From CAINEC01 sp046303115 (GTDB taxonomy: Bacteria > Bacteroidota > Bacteroidia > AKYH767-A > OLB10), in the NCBI GenBank assembly GCA_046303115.1, contig JBKCGZ010000166.1:46127-110126 (forward strand): a stretch of 64,000 nt of DNA, given 5' to 3'. The notes beneath the pieces are model-generated. The model ran no database searches. It worked only from the letters and a program-made list of their open reading frames with translations, and was not told the origin of the DNA. Both the position numbers and the translations under genes were made by a program. This document shows positions 45,926-55,331 of the stretch, in pieces. How positions within the stretch are numbered: the first letter of the stretch is position 1; every line of letters begins with the position of its first letter.

Positions 45926-47994
45926 ATTGTTTTCCAGATTCTAATAATTAATATTTCAGCTAAGAACGCAAGGAGTGCGATAATGATACAATATTTCCAA
46001 AGCGCAATTCCCTCTGATAGTCTGCTAATTTTCTTCGTAAGACTTCCACCCTGATCATTATAAAAAGCATAATTCGTTAAATGCGACTCTTCGGCTTTCG
46101 ACTTCAGATCATCCTCGCTCATGAATTGCATATTAGATTCTTTACGATTATAGTTGAATGAAAAAACAGCGTAGCTAGTATTGGCGTTTGTCAGATTATA
46201 ATATCCAGCTTTCGTTAACAAACCATTCGTCGCAATTTGTATTCCTCCATTAACGGTTTTCATTTGCGGCACAATATCCGTTTTGTTTTCTTCATTCGTC
46301 AGATGTAAAACATTATCTCCAACAGAAATATTCTCACTAACAAACAATTCATCTTTCTCACCAATGATGGCGCTATTTTGTGGAAGATTCATACTTAGAA
46401 TAGCCATCTTATATAGCAGCGGAACAATTAAAGCGTGCTGTGATAAATTACAGAAAGCACTATTCAACGGAACTGTAAACAAATACATCTTTCCTTTTCC
46501 AACGGTGTACTCTGATAAGAAACTTGCTCCTGACTCCAACTGCATCAACGAATTTCTTCCTGAAGCAACAGCGGTATTTAACGAGTAATAGGCATTAACT
46601 TTTGGCAAATCAAGATTTGTCTGATTCTTTGTCGACTCATCAAATACATCATTGAAAATTCCATTTTTAAAATCAAGCTTTGCGACTTTATCATTTGTTC
46701 TGATCAACGATGAATAACTTTCTCCTACTAAAGAAGTCAATGCAGGAGAATAAGAATTTAAATCGATTGCTGAATCAGGAAAACAAATTACAGAACCTCC
46801 TTTTTGCAAAAACTTTTTAAGCTCTTCCGAAAGTCCATTTGAAATTTCTTTCAATTGATTTAAAACAATCACCTGACTGTTTTGCATGACAGAATAATCA
46901 ACTTGATTAACAGGAACCGATGAGAATTTAAAAAACGGATCATTGGCATATAACGCTCTTAAATATGGTCCTGGGTTATTACCATCAAGAGCAATTACCG
47001 ACAAATTTTCTTTTACATTAAACGAGAGAAAATAATCATCATCAAATACGATTGGCTGGTCAGTGATAGATACTTTCATCTTTTGCCAGCCTGGTTGAGC
47101 AATTGTAAAACTCATCTTCACCATTGCTGAACTCTTAGCCGCTATAGCACATGAAGCAACGGCTCTTTGTGTTCCATTAATTTTTAATGTAACAGGGACA
47201 TTATCTAAATCTTCTTCACCACTATTATTTACACGCACAGCCAATTCAACCGTTTTGTTTAACTGCACAATCGGACTCTCAATCCAGCATGAATCGATAT
47301 AAGCATTAGAAGAATTTTGTACAGGCAACTCAATAAAGTTAAGATGCGCTAATGATTCAATTTTAATTTGATTGATATCTGCCGCTGACTTTTGAAAATC
47401 AGAAATGATAAAAAGCTCTTTTTCCTCATTCGCTTGTATGTTGAAAGCATCTAACTGTCGAGCAACAATCTGCGACATTGTTTTAGAAACAGGAGACACT
47501 TTCACCCTATCTACTTCATCAATGAATTCTTCTTTAGTAAGCAGTCGTTGGTGAACCGAAAGAAAATCATTCGTTAGTAATTGGAAACGAGCAGTTGATG
47601 GGTAAGCACTAGCCACTTCAATCGCTTTCTTTTTTGCTACCTCGAGCAAAGGACCGTCTTTACTAACCCCTTCCATGCTAAAAGAATTATCAACGAATAC
47701 AGAAATATTCTTTTGATTCTTCAGCTTCTTCTCTGCTGTTAGAGGAATAACTGGTTTTGTAAATGCAAATACCAAAAAAGCAATTGCAAGTAAACGACAA
47801 AGTAAAATCAGTAAGTGCTTAAGCTTATTAAGCTTCGTAGTTTCTTCCTTTAACTCTCGAAGAAAACGTACATTGGTAAATTCGACCTTCTTGTATCTTC
47901 TGAAATTAAATAAATGAATAAGTATCGGTATTGCTAAAAAAATAAGTCCTGCAAAAAATCCGGGGGCGAGGAACTGTATTGATAGGGCTAGCAT
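45922..47994 (-). CDS. BatA-domain / von Willebrand A-like membrane protein
   Basis: 690 residues from the ATG at 47994; a TTG at 48006 would add only four. The N-terminus QFLAPGFFAGLIFLAIPILI with HLFNFRRYKKVEFTNVRFL is the BatA/aerotolerance N-terminal domain with its first TM; a second TM lies near 60-80. A VWA-like domain follows with the MIDAS start VFVDNSFSMEG (DxSxS), then extracytoplasmic Ig-like and GATase-like regions (VICFPDSAIDLNSY). A last TM lies at the C-terminus (CIIIALLAFLAEILIIRIW). Related proteins act in cell-envelope or metal-dependent processes; function here is inferred from BatD/BatE nearby on the opposite strand. Confidence 0.82.
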   Translation of the reverse strand: MLALSIQFLAPGFFAGLIFLAIPILIHLFNFRRYKKVEFTNVRFLRELKEETTKLNKLKHLLILLCRLLAIAFLVFAFTKPVIPLTAEKKLKNQKNISVFVDNSFSMEGVSKDGPLLEVAKKKAIEVASAYPSTARFQLLTNDFLSVHQRLLTKEEFIDEVDRVKVSPVSKTMSQIVARQLDAFNIQANEEKELFIISDFQKSAADINQIKIESLAHLNFIELPVQNSSNAYIDSCWIESPIVQLNKTVELAVRVNNSGEEDLDNVPVTLKINGTQRAVASCAIAAKSSAMVKMSFTIAQPGWQKMKVSITDQPIVFDDDYFLSFNVKENLSVIALDGNNPGPYLRALYANDPFFKFSSVPVNQVDYSVMQNSQVIVLNQLKEISNGLSEELKKFLQKGGSVICFPDSAIDLNSYSPALTSLVGESYSSLIRTNDKVAKLDFKNGIFNDVFDESTKNQTNLDLPKVNAYYSLNTAVASGRNSLMQLESGASFLSEYTVGKGKMYLFTVPLNSAFCNLSQHALIVPLLYKMAILSMNLPQNSAIIGEKDELFVSENISVGDNVLHLTNEENKTDIVPQMKTVNGGIQIATNGLLTKAGYYNLTNANTSYAVFSFNYNRKESNMQFMSEDDLKSKAEESHLTNYAFYNDQGGSLTKKISRLSEGIALWKYCIIIALLAFLAEILIIRIWKTI

Positions 47995-48043
47995 TTCAAG
48001 AGGCAAATTTAAGTAAAAGATGAATTAAAAGTATTAATTCACA

Positions 48044-48466
48044 TTATTTCTTTTGATCTGCCTTTTTAGCACCGCTAGTATTTGGTGGAGTTGTCTTTTT
48101 CTTCTCCGCAGGCTTGGGCTGTTCGGTCTTTTTTGCTGTAGGCTTAACCTCTGTTTTAGGCTTTACTGGTGCTGGCTTTTTTACTTCGGAAGAATCTGTT
48201 TTTACAACTACAGTGGTATCTTTTATTGCTTTGAAAATGCTATCCTTTCGGATGATTGAATCATTTTTTAAGGCCTCCTGATTAATGGACTTCAGGGCAT
48301 TGGCTCTTGACTCATTAGCCAATTCAGCGGAACGAATCATTGCTTGCGCAGCAGCTACAGAGTCGCGATGACGCTGTAAATCGGCTGCCTTTTCCTCTTC
48401 ACTTACAGCACAAGCCGATAACAAAGAAATGATAAAACAGAAAAGTAGTAGTTGTAACTTATTCAT
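48044..48466 (-). CDS. Small Lys/Ala/Pro-rich lipoprotein
   Basis: 140 residues. Lipobox LSAC at the end of the signal peptide (Cys19). The mature part is highly charged: a helical Ala/Glu/Arg/Lys segment (about 20-80), then a Pro/Lys-rich tail (APVKPKTEVKPTAKK, ending in Lys). Low complexity allows no family call. It lies 24 bases after the cupin gene and 49 before the BatA-like gene. Confidence 0.7.
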   Translation of the reverse strand: MNKLQLLLFCFIISLLSACAVSEEEKAADLQRHRDSVAAAQAMIRSAELANESRANALKSINQEALKNDSIIRKDSIFKAIKDTTVVVKTDSSEVKKPAPVKPKTEVKPTAKKTEQPKPAEKKKTTPPNTSGAKKADQKK

Positions 48467-48490
48467 ACCTCGAAAATATAAAAATTTGGC

Positions 48491-48919
48491 TTAATTGGAT
48501 TTTATTTCAAAATCTTGAAAATCAAATCCGGGATTAACATGACAAGCTGCAAGGCAGAATTCATTTTCAGGCTTCACACGCGAATAAAACCAAAGTCCTG
48601 CTTTCACTACATGCTGCAACACTTCGCCATTGGTTAAATCAGAGCCTAATCGGATAATGCGCTCAACACCATCATCATCAATTTCAACGATTTCACAGGA
48701 AGACCCATATTGATAAAACCATAGCTCATCACTCTTAATACGATGAGGTAAAGTTGATTGTCCGCCGAGCATCAGAAAATAAATAGCCGTCCCAAGATTT
48801 CTTTTACCTTCAAAGCCTTCAAAATCTCCTTCCATTTCACTTCGGTATGTTTCCTTGTAATATCCACCTTCTGGATGTTCAATTAAGCCTAAATGATTAA
48901 TGATATCTTGCGCTTTCAT
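48491..48919 (-). CDS. Cupin, DUF985 family
   Basis: 142 residues. NHLGLIEHPEGGYYKETYRS, AIYFLMLGGQSTLPHRIKSDE, then VKAGLWFYSRVKPE are the DUF985 (Cupin_5) conserved strands. Metal-binding type residues are present (His in LPHR, Glu in SDEL). Family function is unsettled; some members are sugar-epimerase-like. First gene of the minus-strand operon. Confidence 0.87.
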   Translation of the reverse strand: MKAQDIINHLGLIEHPEGGYYKETYRSEMEGDFEGFEGKRNLGTAIYFLMLGGQSTLPHRIKSDELWFYQYGSSCEIVEIDDDGVERIIRLGSDLTNGEVLQHVVKAGLWFYSRVKPENEFCLAACHVNPGFDFQDFEIKSN

Positions 48920-48932
48920 TCTTATTTTTTTT

Positions 48933-48940
48933 CAAAATTA
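48933..48940 (-). promoter_or_regulatory. Candidate -7 box for the DUF985-lipoprotein-BatA-pyrC operon
   Basis: TAATTTTG on the minus strand, an exact TAnnTTTG match 13 bases before the DUF985 ATG. No clear -33 TTTG. Confidence 0.4.
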
Positions 48941-48992
48941 AGATTTCCGAGGATAACAGCGAGCTATTTTAAAATAGTTCGGTTATACTGAC

Positions 48993-49000
48993 TAAATTTG
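48993..49000 (+). promoter_or_regulatory. Candidate -7 box for the LtaS-like gene
   Basis: TAAATTTG, four bases before the ATG at 49005, with a partial -33 match (TTTA) 21 bases upstream. At this distance the transcript would start at or next to the ATG, i.e. be leaderless. Confidence 0.4.
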
Positions 49001-49004
49001 CGTC

Positions 49005-50888
49005 ATGAATAAGGTCGGTTACCAACAATACAAAACGCTGCTAATGAAGCTTGCATTGCTATTGTTCATTTATTCATCACTCCGATTGCTATTTTATTTG
49101 AACTATACTCAAACGGGTGGAAATAGCTTACTACTTGATTTCATTTACGGTTTGCGCTTCGACATTAGTGCTATCTGTTTATTAATGTCGCCGATTTTAC
49201 TTTTGGAAGCCTCCCCATTAAAGATTTATGATAATAAATTCTGGAGGACTATTGCTGATGGATATTTAATATTAGTAATTGGAATAAGCGCTCTTCTAAA
49301 TTTAATCGATACAGCGTGGTTTGAATATACAGGCAAAAGAACTACCGCTGATTTTTTTAGTTTGATAAGCTTAGGAGATGATGTCAATAATAATCTTGGA
49401 AACTACCTGCTTAACTATTGGTATCTACTTTTAGTTTTAATAATTCTGATTATTGTTTCCAAAATGATTATTAAAAAAATCAATCAGCGCTACAAAAAAA
49501 CGAAGCAATTAGCGGAGCCTTCCATCTTACTTCGATCAATCATTTATATTTTAATTATTGGAACATCCTTTATTGGAATCAGAGGTGGATTACAAATGCG
49601 ACCTATCAGTATTCAAAATGCCATCACAGGTGTTAATCCGAATGAAGTCCCACTAATTTTAAATACTCCATTTACCATTTTAAAATCGTGGAGAGATGAC
49701 CCCATTCCATCAGTAAAATATTTAGATGATCAGCAAGCAAAGGATATTTTCAATTACGAAAAAACTTATAGTGATAGCATACCATTTCAAAAACTAAATA
49801 TTGTTGTATTAGTAATGGAAAGCTTTTCAAAACATTTAATAGGAAGCTTTACGAATGGAGAAATCTACACTCCATTTCTTGATTCATTAGCAAAAGAAAG
49901 TCTGATTTGCACCAATGCCTTTGCCAATGGGAAACGCTCTATAGAAGGAATTCCAGCAATATTAAGTTCGATACCTCATTTAACCGATGAACCATTTATT
50001 ACGGGAGCCTATAACGTGAACCGAATAAATTCATTTGCATCGATACTTGGCAATTCGGGTTATAGCACTGCCTTCTTTCATGGCGGGCATAACGGCACGA
50101 TGGGATTTGATAATTTCAGCAAGGTAGCTGGATATCAAAAATACTTTGGGAAGAATGAATACAAAGGCAAAGCAGAAGATGATGACGGACGATGGGGAAT
50201 TTATGATGATTCGTTTTTGAATTTCATGAATGAAAAGGTTAGCGATATGAAAGAACCATTTCACTGCGCCTTCTTTTCACTTTCTTCTCACGACCCTTAT
50301 GTAATACCTGCTAAATTCAAAAATAAATTCCCGAAAGGAAAAGAAAAATATCACGAAAGCGTACGCTATGCCGACTATGCGCTTGAATTGTTTTTCAAAA
50401 ATGCCTCAACAAAAAAATGGTTTAACAATACCCTGTTTATCATCGTTGCTGATCATACTGGGCCTTCTAACGGCGACTACTATACGAATTCGGCAGGTCA
50501 ATTTGCTATTCCGATTATTTATTTCTGTCCTGCTTTAAAATTAAAAGGCAATTACGAGGGCATAACGCAACAAACCGACATTTTACCAACCACTTTAAAA
50601 ATGCTGCATTACTCTGGTAAGTTCAGTGCATTTGGAAATCCAATTAATGCTACAAATTCGTTTAACATGAATTACAGTAATGGCATCTGGCAACTTATCA
50701 GTGATAAAAAATTAGTGCAGTTTGATGGTGAGAAAACCACTGGTGTATACGATTTATCAAACGATAGTTTACTAAAGAATAACTTGGTAAATAATAAAAT
50801 CAAATTCAATAAAGAAGAATTGCTTTTAAAAGCCTACTTACAAGAATTCAGAAACGCAATGCTTACTAATACCATTTGTAAACCATGA
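49005..50888 (+). CDS. LTA-synthase-family sulfatase-fold membrane enzyme
   Basis: 627 residues. Five N-terminal membrane helices (to about 195), then an extracytoplasmic sulfatase/alkaline phosphatase-type domain. Metal and catalytic features: LNIVVLVMESFSKHL (metal-binding Glu), FANGKRSIEGIPAILSSIP (nucleophile region, Ser where LtaS has Thr), FHGGHNGTMGFDNF and IVADHTGPSNGDYY (metal-binding Asp/His). Family members transfer phosphoglycerol or phosphoethanolamine to lipids or glycans. In a Gram-negative bacteroidote the likely target is an envelope lipid or oligosaccharide. A diacylglycerol-kinase-like gene overlaps its end, which suits recycling of the diacylglycerol left behind. Confidence 0.87.
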   Translation: MNKVGYQQYKTLLMKLALLLFIYSSLRLLFYLNYTQTGGNSLLLDFIYGLRFDISAICLLMSPILLLEASPLKIYDNKFWRTIADGYLILVIGISALLNLIDTAWFEYTGKRTTADFFSLISLGDDVNNNLGNYLLNYWYLLLVLIILIIVSKMIIKKINQRYKKTKQLAEPSILLRSIIYILIIGTSFIGIRGGLQMRPISIQNAITGVNPNEVPLILNTPFTILKSWRDDPIPSVKYLDDQQAKDIFNYEKTYSDSIPFQKLNIVVLVMESFSKHLIGSFTNGEIYTPFLDSLAKESLICTNAFANGKRSIEGIPAILSSIPHLTDEPFITGAYNVNRINSFASILGNSGYSTAFFHGGHNGTMGFDNFSKVAGYQKYFGKNEYKGKAEDDDGRWGIYDDSFLNFMNEKVSDMKEPFHCAFFSLSSHDPYVIPAKFKNKFPKGKEKYHESVRYADYALELFFKNASTKKWFNNTLFIIVADHTGPSNGDYYTNSAGQFAIPIIYFCPALKLKGNYEGITQQTDILPTTLKMLHYSGKFSAFGNPINATNSFNMNYSNGIWQLISDKKLVQFDGEKTTGVYDLSNDSLLKNNLVNNKIKFNKEELLLKAYLQEFRNAMLTNTICKP

Positions 50889-51769
50889 ACAAAGCGATCG
50901 TCATTTACAATCCTATTTCAGGAAAAGGGTTAGGTCAGCGAGCTGCTGATGCAATTAAAATTTCTAAGCTGAACGATTTATTTCAATTAACGATTTGCCA
51001 AACAGCATATAGCGGACATGCGAAAGAAATTGCATCAAAAGGATTAGATGAGGGAGTTCGTTACTTCATAGCCGTTGGTGGCGATGGTACCATCAACGAA
51101 GTGGGTTCTGTATTAAAAGGGAAAGATGCAGTATTAGGGATTATCCCTATGGGATCCGGTAATGGACTCGCCAAACATATTGGTATGAGTACCGATTACA
51201 ACCAAGCCATACTTCAACTTTGCACCGCCAAAGAAAATAGCATTGACACGCTAACGATCAATAACCGATTTGCAGTAAATGTATCCGGATTTGGCTTTGA
51301 TGGTTATGTTGCTTATCGTTTTAATCATCATGGTAAACGAGGACTTTCTACTTACACTAAAATCGGACTTACTGAGTATTTCAAATATCCGTTACAAGAT
51401 TTTGAAATCGCTTTTGACAATCAGAAGAAGCAAGTAAAAAAACATATGCTAGTGATTGCGAATGCGAGTCAGTTTGGCAATGCAGCTATCATTGCTCCTA
51501 CCGCAGATTTAACTGATGGCATTATTGAAATAGTGGCCGTTGAACTACCACCGGTGTTAAAGATTCCAGGTATTTTATATCGTTTGTTTACAGGAAAATT
51601 AAAAGACAATAAACACATTCAAACCTATAAATGCAAATCGTTTATAGCAAAATCAAACAAACCTATTCATTTGCATGTTGATGGTGAATCAATGGAACCT
51701 GTAAATGAAATTACCGTTAGCGTTGAACCTGAATCATTATCTATTTTAATTCCATCCAATGTTAAATAG
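50885..51769 (+). CDS. Diacylglycerol/lipid kinase, YegS/DgkB type
   Basis: 294 residues. AIVIYNPISGKGLGQRA, VGGDGTINEVGS and IPMGSGNGLAKHI are the three signatures of the DAGK catalytic superfamily; the C-terminal beta-sandwich ends with HVDGESMEP. It phosphorylates diacylglycerol or a related lipid with ATP. The start overlaps the LtaS-like gene by 4 bases (ATGA). The pairing suggests re-phosphorylation of diacylglycerol released by that enzyme; this is an inference from context. Confidence 0.9.
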   Translation: MNKAIVIYNPISGKGLGQRAADAIKISKLNDLFQLTICQTAYSGHAKEIASKGLDEGVRYFIAVGGDGTINEVGSVLKGKDAVLGIIPMGSGNGLAKHIGMSTDYNQAILQLCTAKENSIDTLTINNRFAVNVSGFGFDGYVAYRFNHHGKRGLSTYTKIGLTEYFKYPLQDFEIAFDNQKKQVKKHMLVIANASQFGNAAIIAPTADLTDGIIEIVAVELPPVLKIPGILYRLFTGKLKDNKHIQTYKCKSFIAKSNKPIHLHVDGESMEPVNEITVSVEPESLSILIPSNVK

Positions 51770-52355
51770 CAATTACTGGCAAGAGCGATATGCCACGCAA
51801 CAAACAGGCTGGGATGCAGGAACGATTACGACTCCCATCAAAGATTACATCGATCAACTAACTGATAAGTCAATTAAGATATTAATTCCTGGTTGTGGCA
51901 ATGCGCATGAAGCAGCCTACTTATGGCAACAAGGATTTACCAATGTGTTTTTACTGGATTATGTTGCCGAACCTTTGAATAATTTCAGCAAGCAATTTCC
52001 TGATTTCCCAAAAGACCATTTGATATTACTCGATTTTTTCAACTTGGAAGAAAAATTCGATTTAATCTTAGAGCAAACCTTTTTCTGTGCTTTAGATCCT
52101 TCGTTGAGAAAATCTTATGTAGAGAAAATGCAGCGCCTTTTAAATCCAGATGGCAAATTAGTTGGGGTGTTATTTAATTGCAAATTTGAAAAACAAGGGC
52201 CACCCTTTGGAGGCACTAAAGATGAGTATTTGGCGTTATTTGATGATTATTTTGAGATTAGAAAAATGGAGGAATGCTATAATTCCATTGCTCCACGAAA
52301 GGGGAATGAACTCTTCGTGGTTTTATCTCTGAAAAAATCAGTAAATAATGCTTAA
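51759..52355 (+). CDS. Thiopurine-methyltransferase-like SAM methyltransferase
   Basis: 198 residues. NSNYWQERYATQQTGWDAG at the N-terminus is typical of the TPMT/TehB-like group. The SAM motif is ILIPGCGNAHEAAYLWQQG, and an acidic motif lies at FDLILEQTFFCALDPSLRK. Probably methylates small thiol, thio or metalloid compounds in the cytosol. It overlaps the lipid kinase gene by 11 bases, though no functional link is obvious. Confidence 0.85.
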   Translation: MLNSNYWQERYATQQTGWDAGTITTPIKDYIDQLTDKSIKILIPGCGNAHEAAYLWQQGFTNVFLLDYVAEPLNNFSKQFPDFPKDHLILLDFFNLEEKFDLILEQTFFCALDPSLRKSYVEKMQRLLNPDGKLVGVLFNCKFEKQGPPFGGTKDEYLALFDDYFEIRKMEECYNSIAPRKGNELFVVLSLKKSVNNA

Positions 52356-52364
52356 ATTTGCCCT

Positions 52365-52916
52365 GTGAAATCATTTAAAATTATCTTATTAGCACTTTTG
52401 CTTGCCTACCAAGGCGGATATGCTCAGGTATCCACTACTGATGCCTATGGAGATAGTTATTATTGCTACCAAAACGGGTATTACTCTCAGGTTTTCGGAT
52501 TTCAGGTTCCTGATAAGTTTAATTCACTTTTGTACGACACCTTAGAAACATGGCTTGGAACGCCCTACCGGTCTGCTGGTATGTCGCTAAACGGAGTTGA
52601 TTGTTCAGGATTTGTTACCTGCATGTACAATGGGGTTTACGGTGTTAAGCTAAAAGGAAGAAGATGCTCTGATATTTACAACGAAGTAGAAAAAATTAAC
52701 AAATCAGAACTAAAGGAAGGCGATATTGTATTTTTCAAGATACGACATTCAGAAGTTTCCCATGTGGGACTCTACTTAGGCAATGATAAATTCATTCACT
52801 CGAGTACATCAAACGGTGTTATCATCAGTGACCTGAAAGAAGAATACTATCAAAAATATTTCTGGGGTGGTGGTCGCTTAAGAGAATTTCCAGCTATAAC
52901 CGAATATCAAGAATAA
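52365..52916 (+). CDS. NlpC/P60 cysteine peptidase
   Basis: 183 residues, GTG start. Signal peptide MKSFKIILLALLLAYQGGYA. Catalytic domain: WLGTPYRSAGMSLNGVDCSG with the nucleophilic Cys, HSEVSHVGLYLGNDKFIHSS with the His. It should cut peptide stems of peptidoglycan in the periplasm. Short, with no extra binding domain. A TAAATTTG box ends four bases before the GTG, so an internal promoter giving a near-leaderless transcript is possible. Confidence 0.9.
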   Translation: MKSFKIILLALLLAYQGGYAQVSTTDAYGDSYYCYQNGYYSQVFGFQVPDKFNSLLYDTLETWLGTPYRSAGMSLNGVDCSGFVTCMYNGVYGVKLKGRRCSDIYNEVEKINKSELKEGDIVFFKIRHSEVSHVGLYLGNDKFIHSSTSNGVIISDLKEEYYQKYFWGGGRLREFPAITEYQE

Positions 52917-52920
52917 GAAA

Positions 52921-53424
52921 ATGAATCAACCTAGTTTAATACTCAACGCGGTTCAGATAAAACAACGAATCGACAGAATTGCTTATCAGATTTATGAAGA
53001 TTCAAGCAATGAACAAGAGTTAATCATAGCAGGGATTAGTAATAGTGGATATCGCTTTGCCGTGTTGTTAAACGAGGTTTTGAAATCAATTTGTCCTGTT
53101 CCTACACGCCTCATTGAAATCAAATTGAATAAAGAAAACCCAACGAATTACCAGCTAAATCCGAATCACCAGATTGCCGAATTCAAAAACAAAACAATCA
53201 TAATTGTTGATGATGTATTGAACTCTGGAAAGACGCTGATGTATAGCTTAAAGCCATTTTTAGAGGGAGATGTCAAAAAAATAAGAACGGCCTTATTAGT
53301 AAACAGAGATCATAAACGCTATCCCGTAGCTGCCGACTTTGTGGGAATTACGCTAAGCACTACCCTACAAGAACATATTCGTGTTGACCTTACTGAAGGA
53401 AGCGAAGCCGTTTACCTTGAATAA
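52921..53424 (+). CDS. Phosphoribosyltransferase family protein, PyrR-like
   Basis: 167 residues, type I PRTase fold. The PRPP-binding loop is IIIVDDVLNSGKTLMYSL, with the flexible hood region and VADFVGITLSTTLQEHIRV at the C-terminus resembling PyrR. PyrR proteins regulate or assist pyrimidine synthesis. The dihydroorotase homologue is in the window, but the gene lies alone, four bases after NlpC/P60. Confidence 0.85.
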   Translation: MNQPSLILNAVQIKQRIDRIAYQIYEDSSNEQELIIAGISNSGYRFAVLLNEVLKSICPVPTRLIEIKLNKENPTNYQLNPNHQIAEFKNKTIIIVDDVLNSGKTLMYSLKPFLEGDVKKIRTALLVNRDHKRYPVAADFVGITLSTTLQEHIRVDLTEGSEAVYLE

Positions 53425-53495
53425 TTAGCGTTAATGATTTGTTAATGGCTAATTTGTTTAATCTCAAATAATTTATTTTGCAAAAAATCTTTCAG

Positions 53496-55331
53496 ATGTA
53501 CCGGATTAAACTCAAACTGGGATTATTACTTTCTTTCATACTACTTAGTTGTTTCGGCTATGCACAAAATGCATTTCTATCTGCTACCGCATCTAAGTCG
53601 ACGGTTGGTGTAGGAGAACAATTTCAAGTAACTTTTACTTTGAATTGCGATGGACAAAATTTTCGTTCGCCTGACTTAAGCAACTTTAATGTTTTAAGCG
53701 GACCGAACAGAAGTAGTAATATTAGTATTGTCAATAATTCCTATACACAGTCATTATCTTTCACCTTCTTTTTACAGCCTAAGTCAGAAGGTAATTTTAA
53801 AATCGGACCAGCTTCTATTGAAGTACAAGGCAAACGCATTAATTCAAATATTGTCAATTTAACTGTTGTAAAAGGGAATCCTCAACAGGGTGGCAATCCA
53901 AACAACAGAGGACAAAACGGAAATCAATCTGAAGGAATAAGTGATAAAAATTTATTCGTAAGAGCAATTGTCAATAAGAGTTCTGTATTTGAAGGAGAAG
54001 CACTGTCAGTTACATTTAAAATTTATACTAACATTGACGTTAATAGTTATTCAGTTTCAAAGGCACCAGCGTTTAATGGATTCTGGAATCAAGATATTGA
54101 AATACCAAATCCACCTCCTACCAGTGTTGAAGTTATTGACGGAGTACGTTACACCACAGCCGTTATAAAGAAGGCTGTACTTTTCCCGCAGCAATCAGGT
54201 GTACTTACAATTGATCCGATGGAATTAGAATGTATTGCTCGAATAAGAGTAAGAAATCAGCGTATGATGGATCCGTTTGGAATGTTTAACGATCCGTTTT
54301 TTGCAGATGCCTTTGGAGGAGTTCAACAAGTAAAATGTACGGCTAAAAGTATCCCTGTAAAAATAAATGTGAAAGAATTACCAGGAACCGCGCCTACTAC
54401 TTATAGTGGTGCCGTTGGTTCTTTATCGTTTGATGCAAGCTTAGATAAATCCGTAACTAAAGAAAATGAACCTGTCAACCTGAAATTTAAAATTATAGGT
54501 AATGGAAATTTGAAATTAGCTACTGCTCCTGACGTAAGCTTTCCAGAAGATTTAGAAACATACGACCCGAAAATTGGAGAGAATTATAAAGCAAATGATG
54601 CTGGTGTTAATGGAAGTAAAACGATTGAGTATTTAATTATCCCAAGACACGAAGGTGATTATGAAATTCCGCCAGTAACATTTACTTATTTCGATTTAGC
54701 AAAACAACAATACGTATCGAAAACAGCAGGTCCCTTTAAAATCAAAGTGGGTAAAGGAAGTGGATCATCTTCGGCAAGTAGTTCAGGATCGAAGAGTGAT
54801 GTGCAAGTATTGGGAAGAGATATTCGTTACTTAAAAACCGATAAACAATTATTCCCTTCTGATGGAGGAAAATTCTTTGGATCATGGTTGTTTTATGTTT
54901 TATGTCTAGTGCCTTTATTGGCTGCCGCTGGTGGCGTTTATTACAAGCGACAAACTGCTTTTAACGCAGCGAATTCCGTTTTAATGAGGAGCAAGAAAGC
55001 AACTACCTATGCGCAAAAGCGATTAGCAGGTGCGGGTAAATTAATTAATGAAAACAAGCATGCTTTAGCGTTTGAAGAAATATCAAAAGCATTATGGGGT
55101 TATGCAAGTGACAAACTAACGATACCTGTATCCGAACTTTCAAAAGAAAACATCGCGGAGCAGTTAAAAAGTAAAAATGTGAGCGAACAATCAATTCAAC
55201 AATTCACGAATTGTATTGCTACATGTGAGATGGCGCAATATGGTGGATTAGATGTTACGGCACAATCGAACAAACTTTATCAAGATGCTATTCAGATTAT
55301 AACCGATATCGAAGGAGGAATGAAGTCATGA
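53496..55331 (+). CDS. batD: BatD-family protein (oxygen tolerance)
   Basis: 611 residues from the ATG at 53496; the TTG at 53478 would add six non-signal residues. Signal peptide (LGLLLSFILLSCFGYAQ), then BatD-type Ig-like repeats, each opening like STVGVGEQFQVTFTL, SSVFEGEALSVTFKI or KSVTKENEPVNLKFKI, and a Gly/Asn-rich linker near 130-145. A single TM lies near 475-490 (SWLFYVLCLVPLLAAAGGVYY), with a C-terminal cytosolic helical domain after it. Couples directly to batE by a 4-base overlap. Confidence 0.9.
   Translation: MYRIKLKLGLLLSFILLSCFGYAQNAFLSATASKSTVGVGEQFQVTFTLNCDGQNFRSPDLSNFNVLSGPNRSSNISIVNNSYTQSLSFTFFLQPKSEGNFKIGPASIEVQGKRINSNIVNLTVVKGNPQQGGNPNNRGQNGNQSEGISDKNLFVRAIVNKSSVFEGEALSVTFKIYTNIDVNSYSVSKAPAFNGFWNQDIEIPNPPPTSVEVIDGVRYTTAVIKKAVLFPQQSGVLTIDPMELECIARIRVRNQRMMDPFGMFNDPFFADAFGGVQQVKCTAKSIPVKINVKELPGTAPTTYSGAVGSLSFDASLDKSVTKENEPVNLKFKIIGNGNLKLATAPDVSFPEDLETYDPKIGENYKANDAGVNGSKTIEYLIIPRHEGDYEIPPVTFTYFDLAKQQYVSKTAGPFKIKVGKGSGSSSASSSGSKSDVQVLGRDIRYLKTDKQLFPSDGGKFFGSWLFYVLCLVPLLAAAGGVYYKRQTAFNAANSVLMRSKKATTYAQKRLAGAGKLINENKHALAFEEISKALWGYASDKLTIPVSELSKENIAEQLKSKNVSEQSIQQFTNCIATCEMAQYGGLDVTAQSNKLYQDAIQIITDIEGGMKS

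Noticed and set aside
46283..46588. 101-codon plus-strand open frame
   Set aside because: Antisense to the BatA-like gene, with no recognisable motif or promoter.
53440..53495. TAnnTTTG promoter for batD
   Set aside because: The TTATTTTG there mismatches the second base of the consensus and the spacing to the TTTG upstream is too short.
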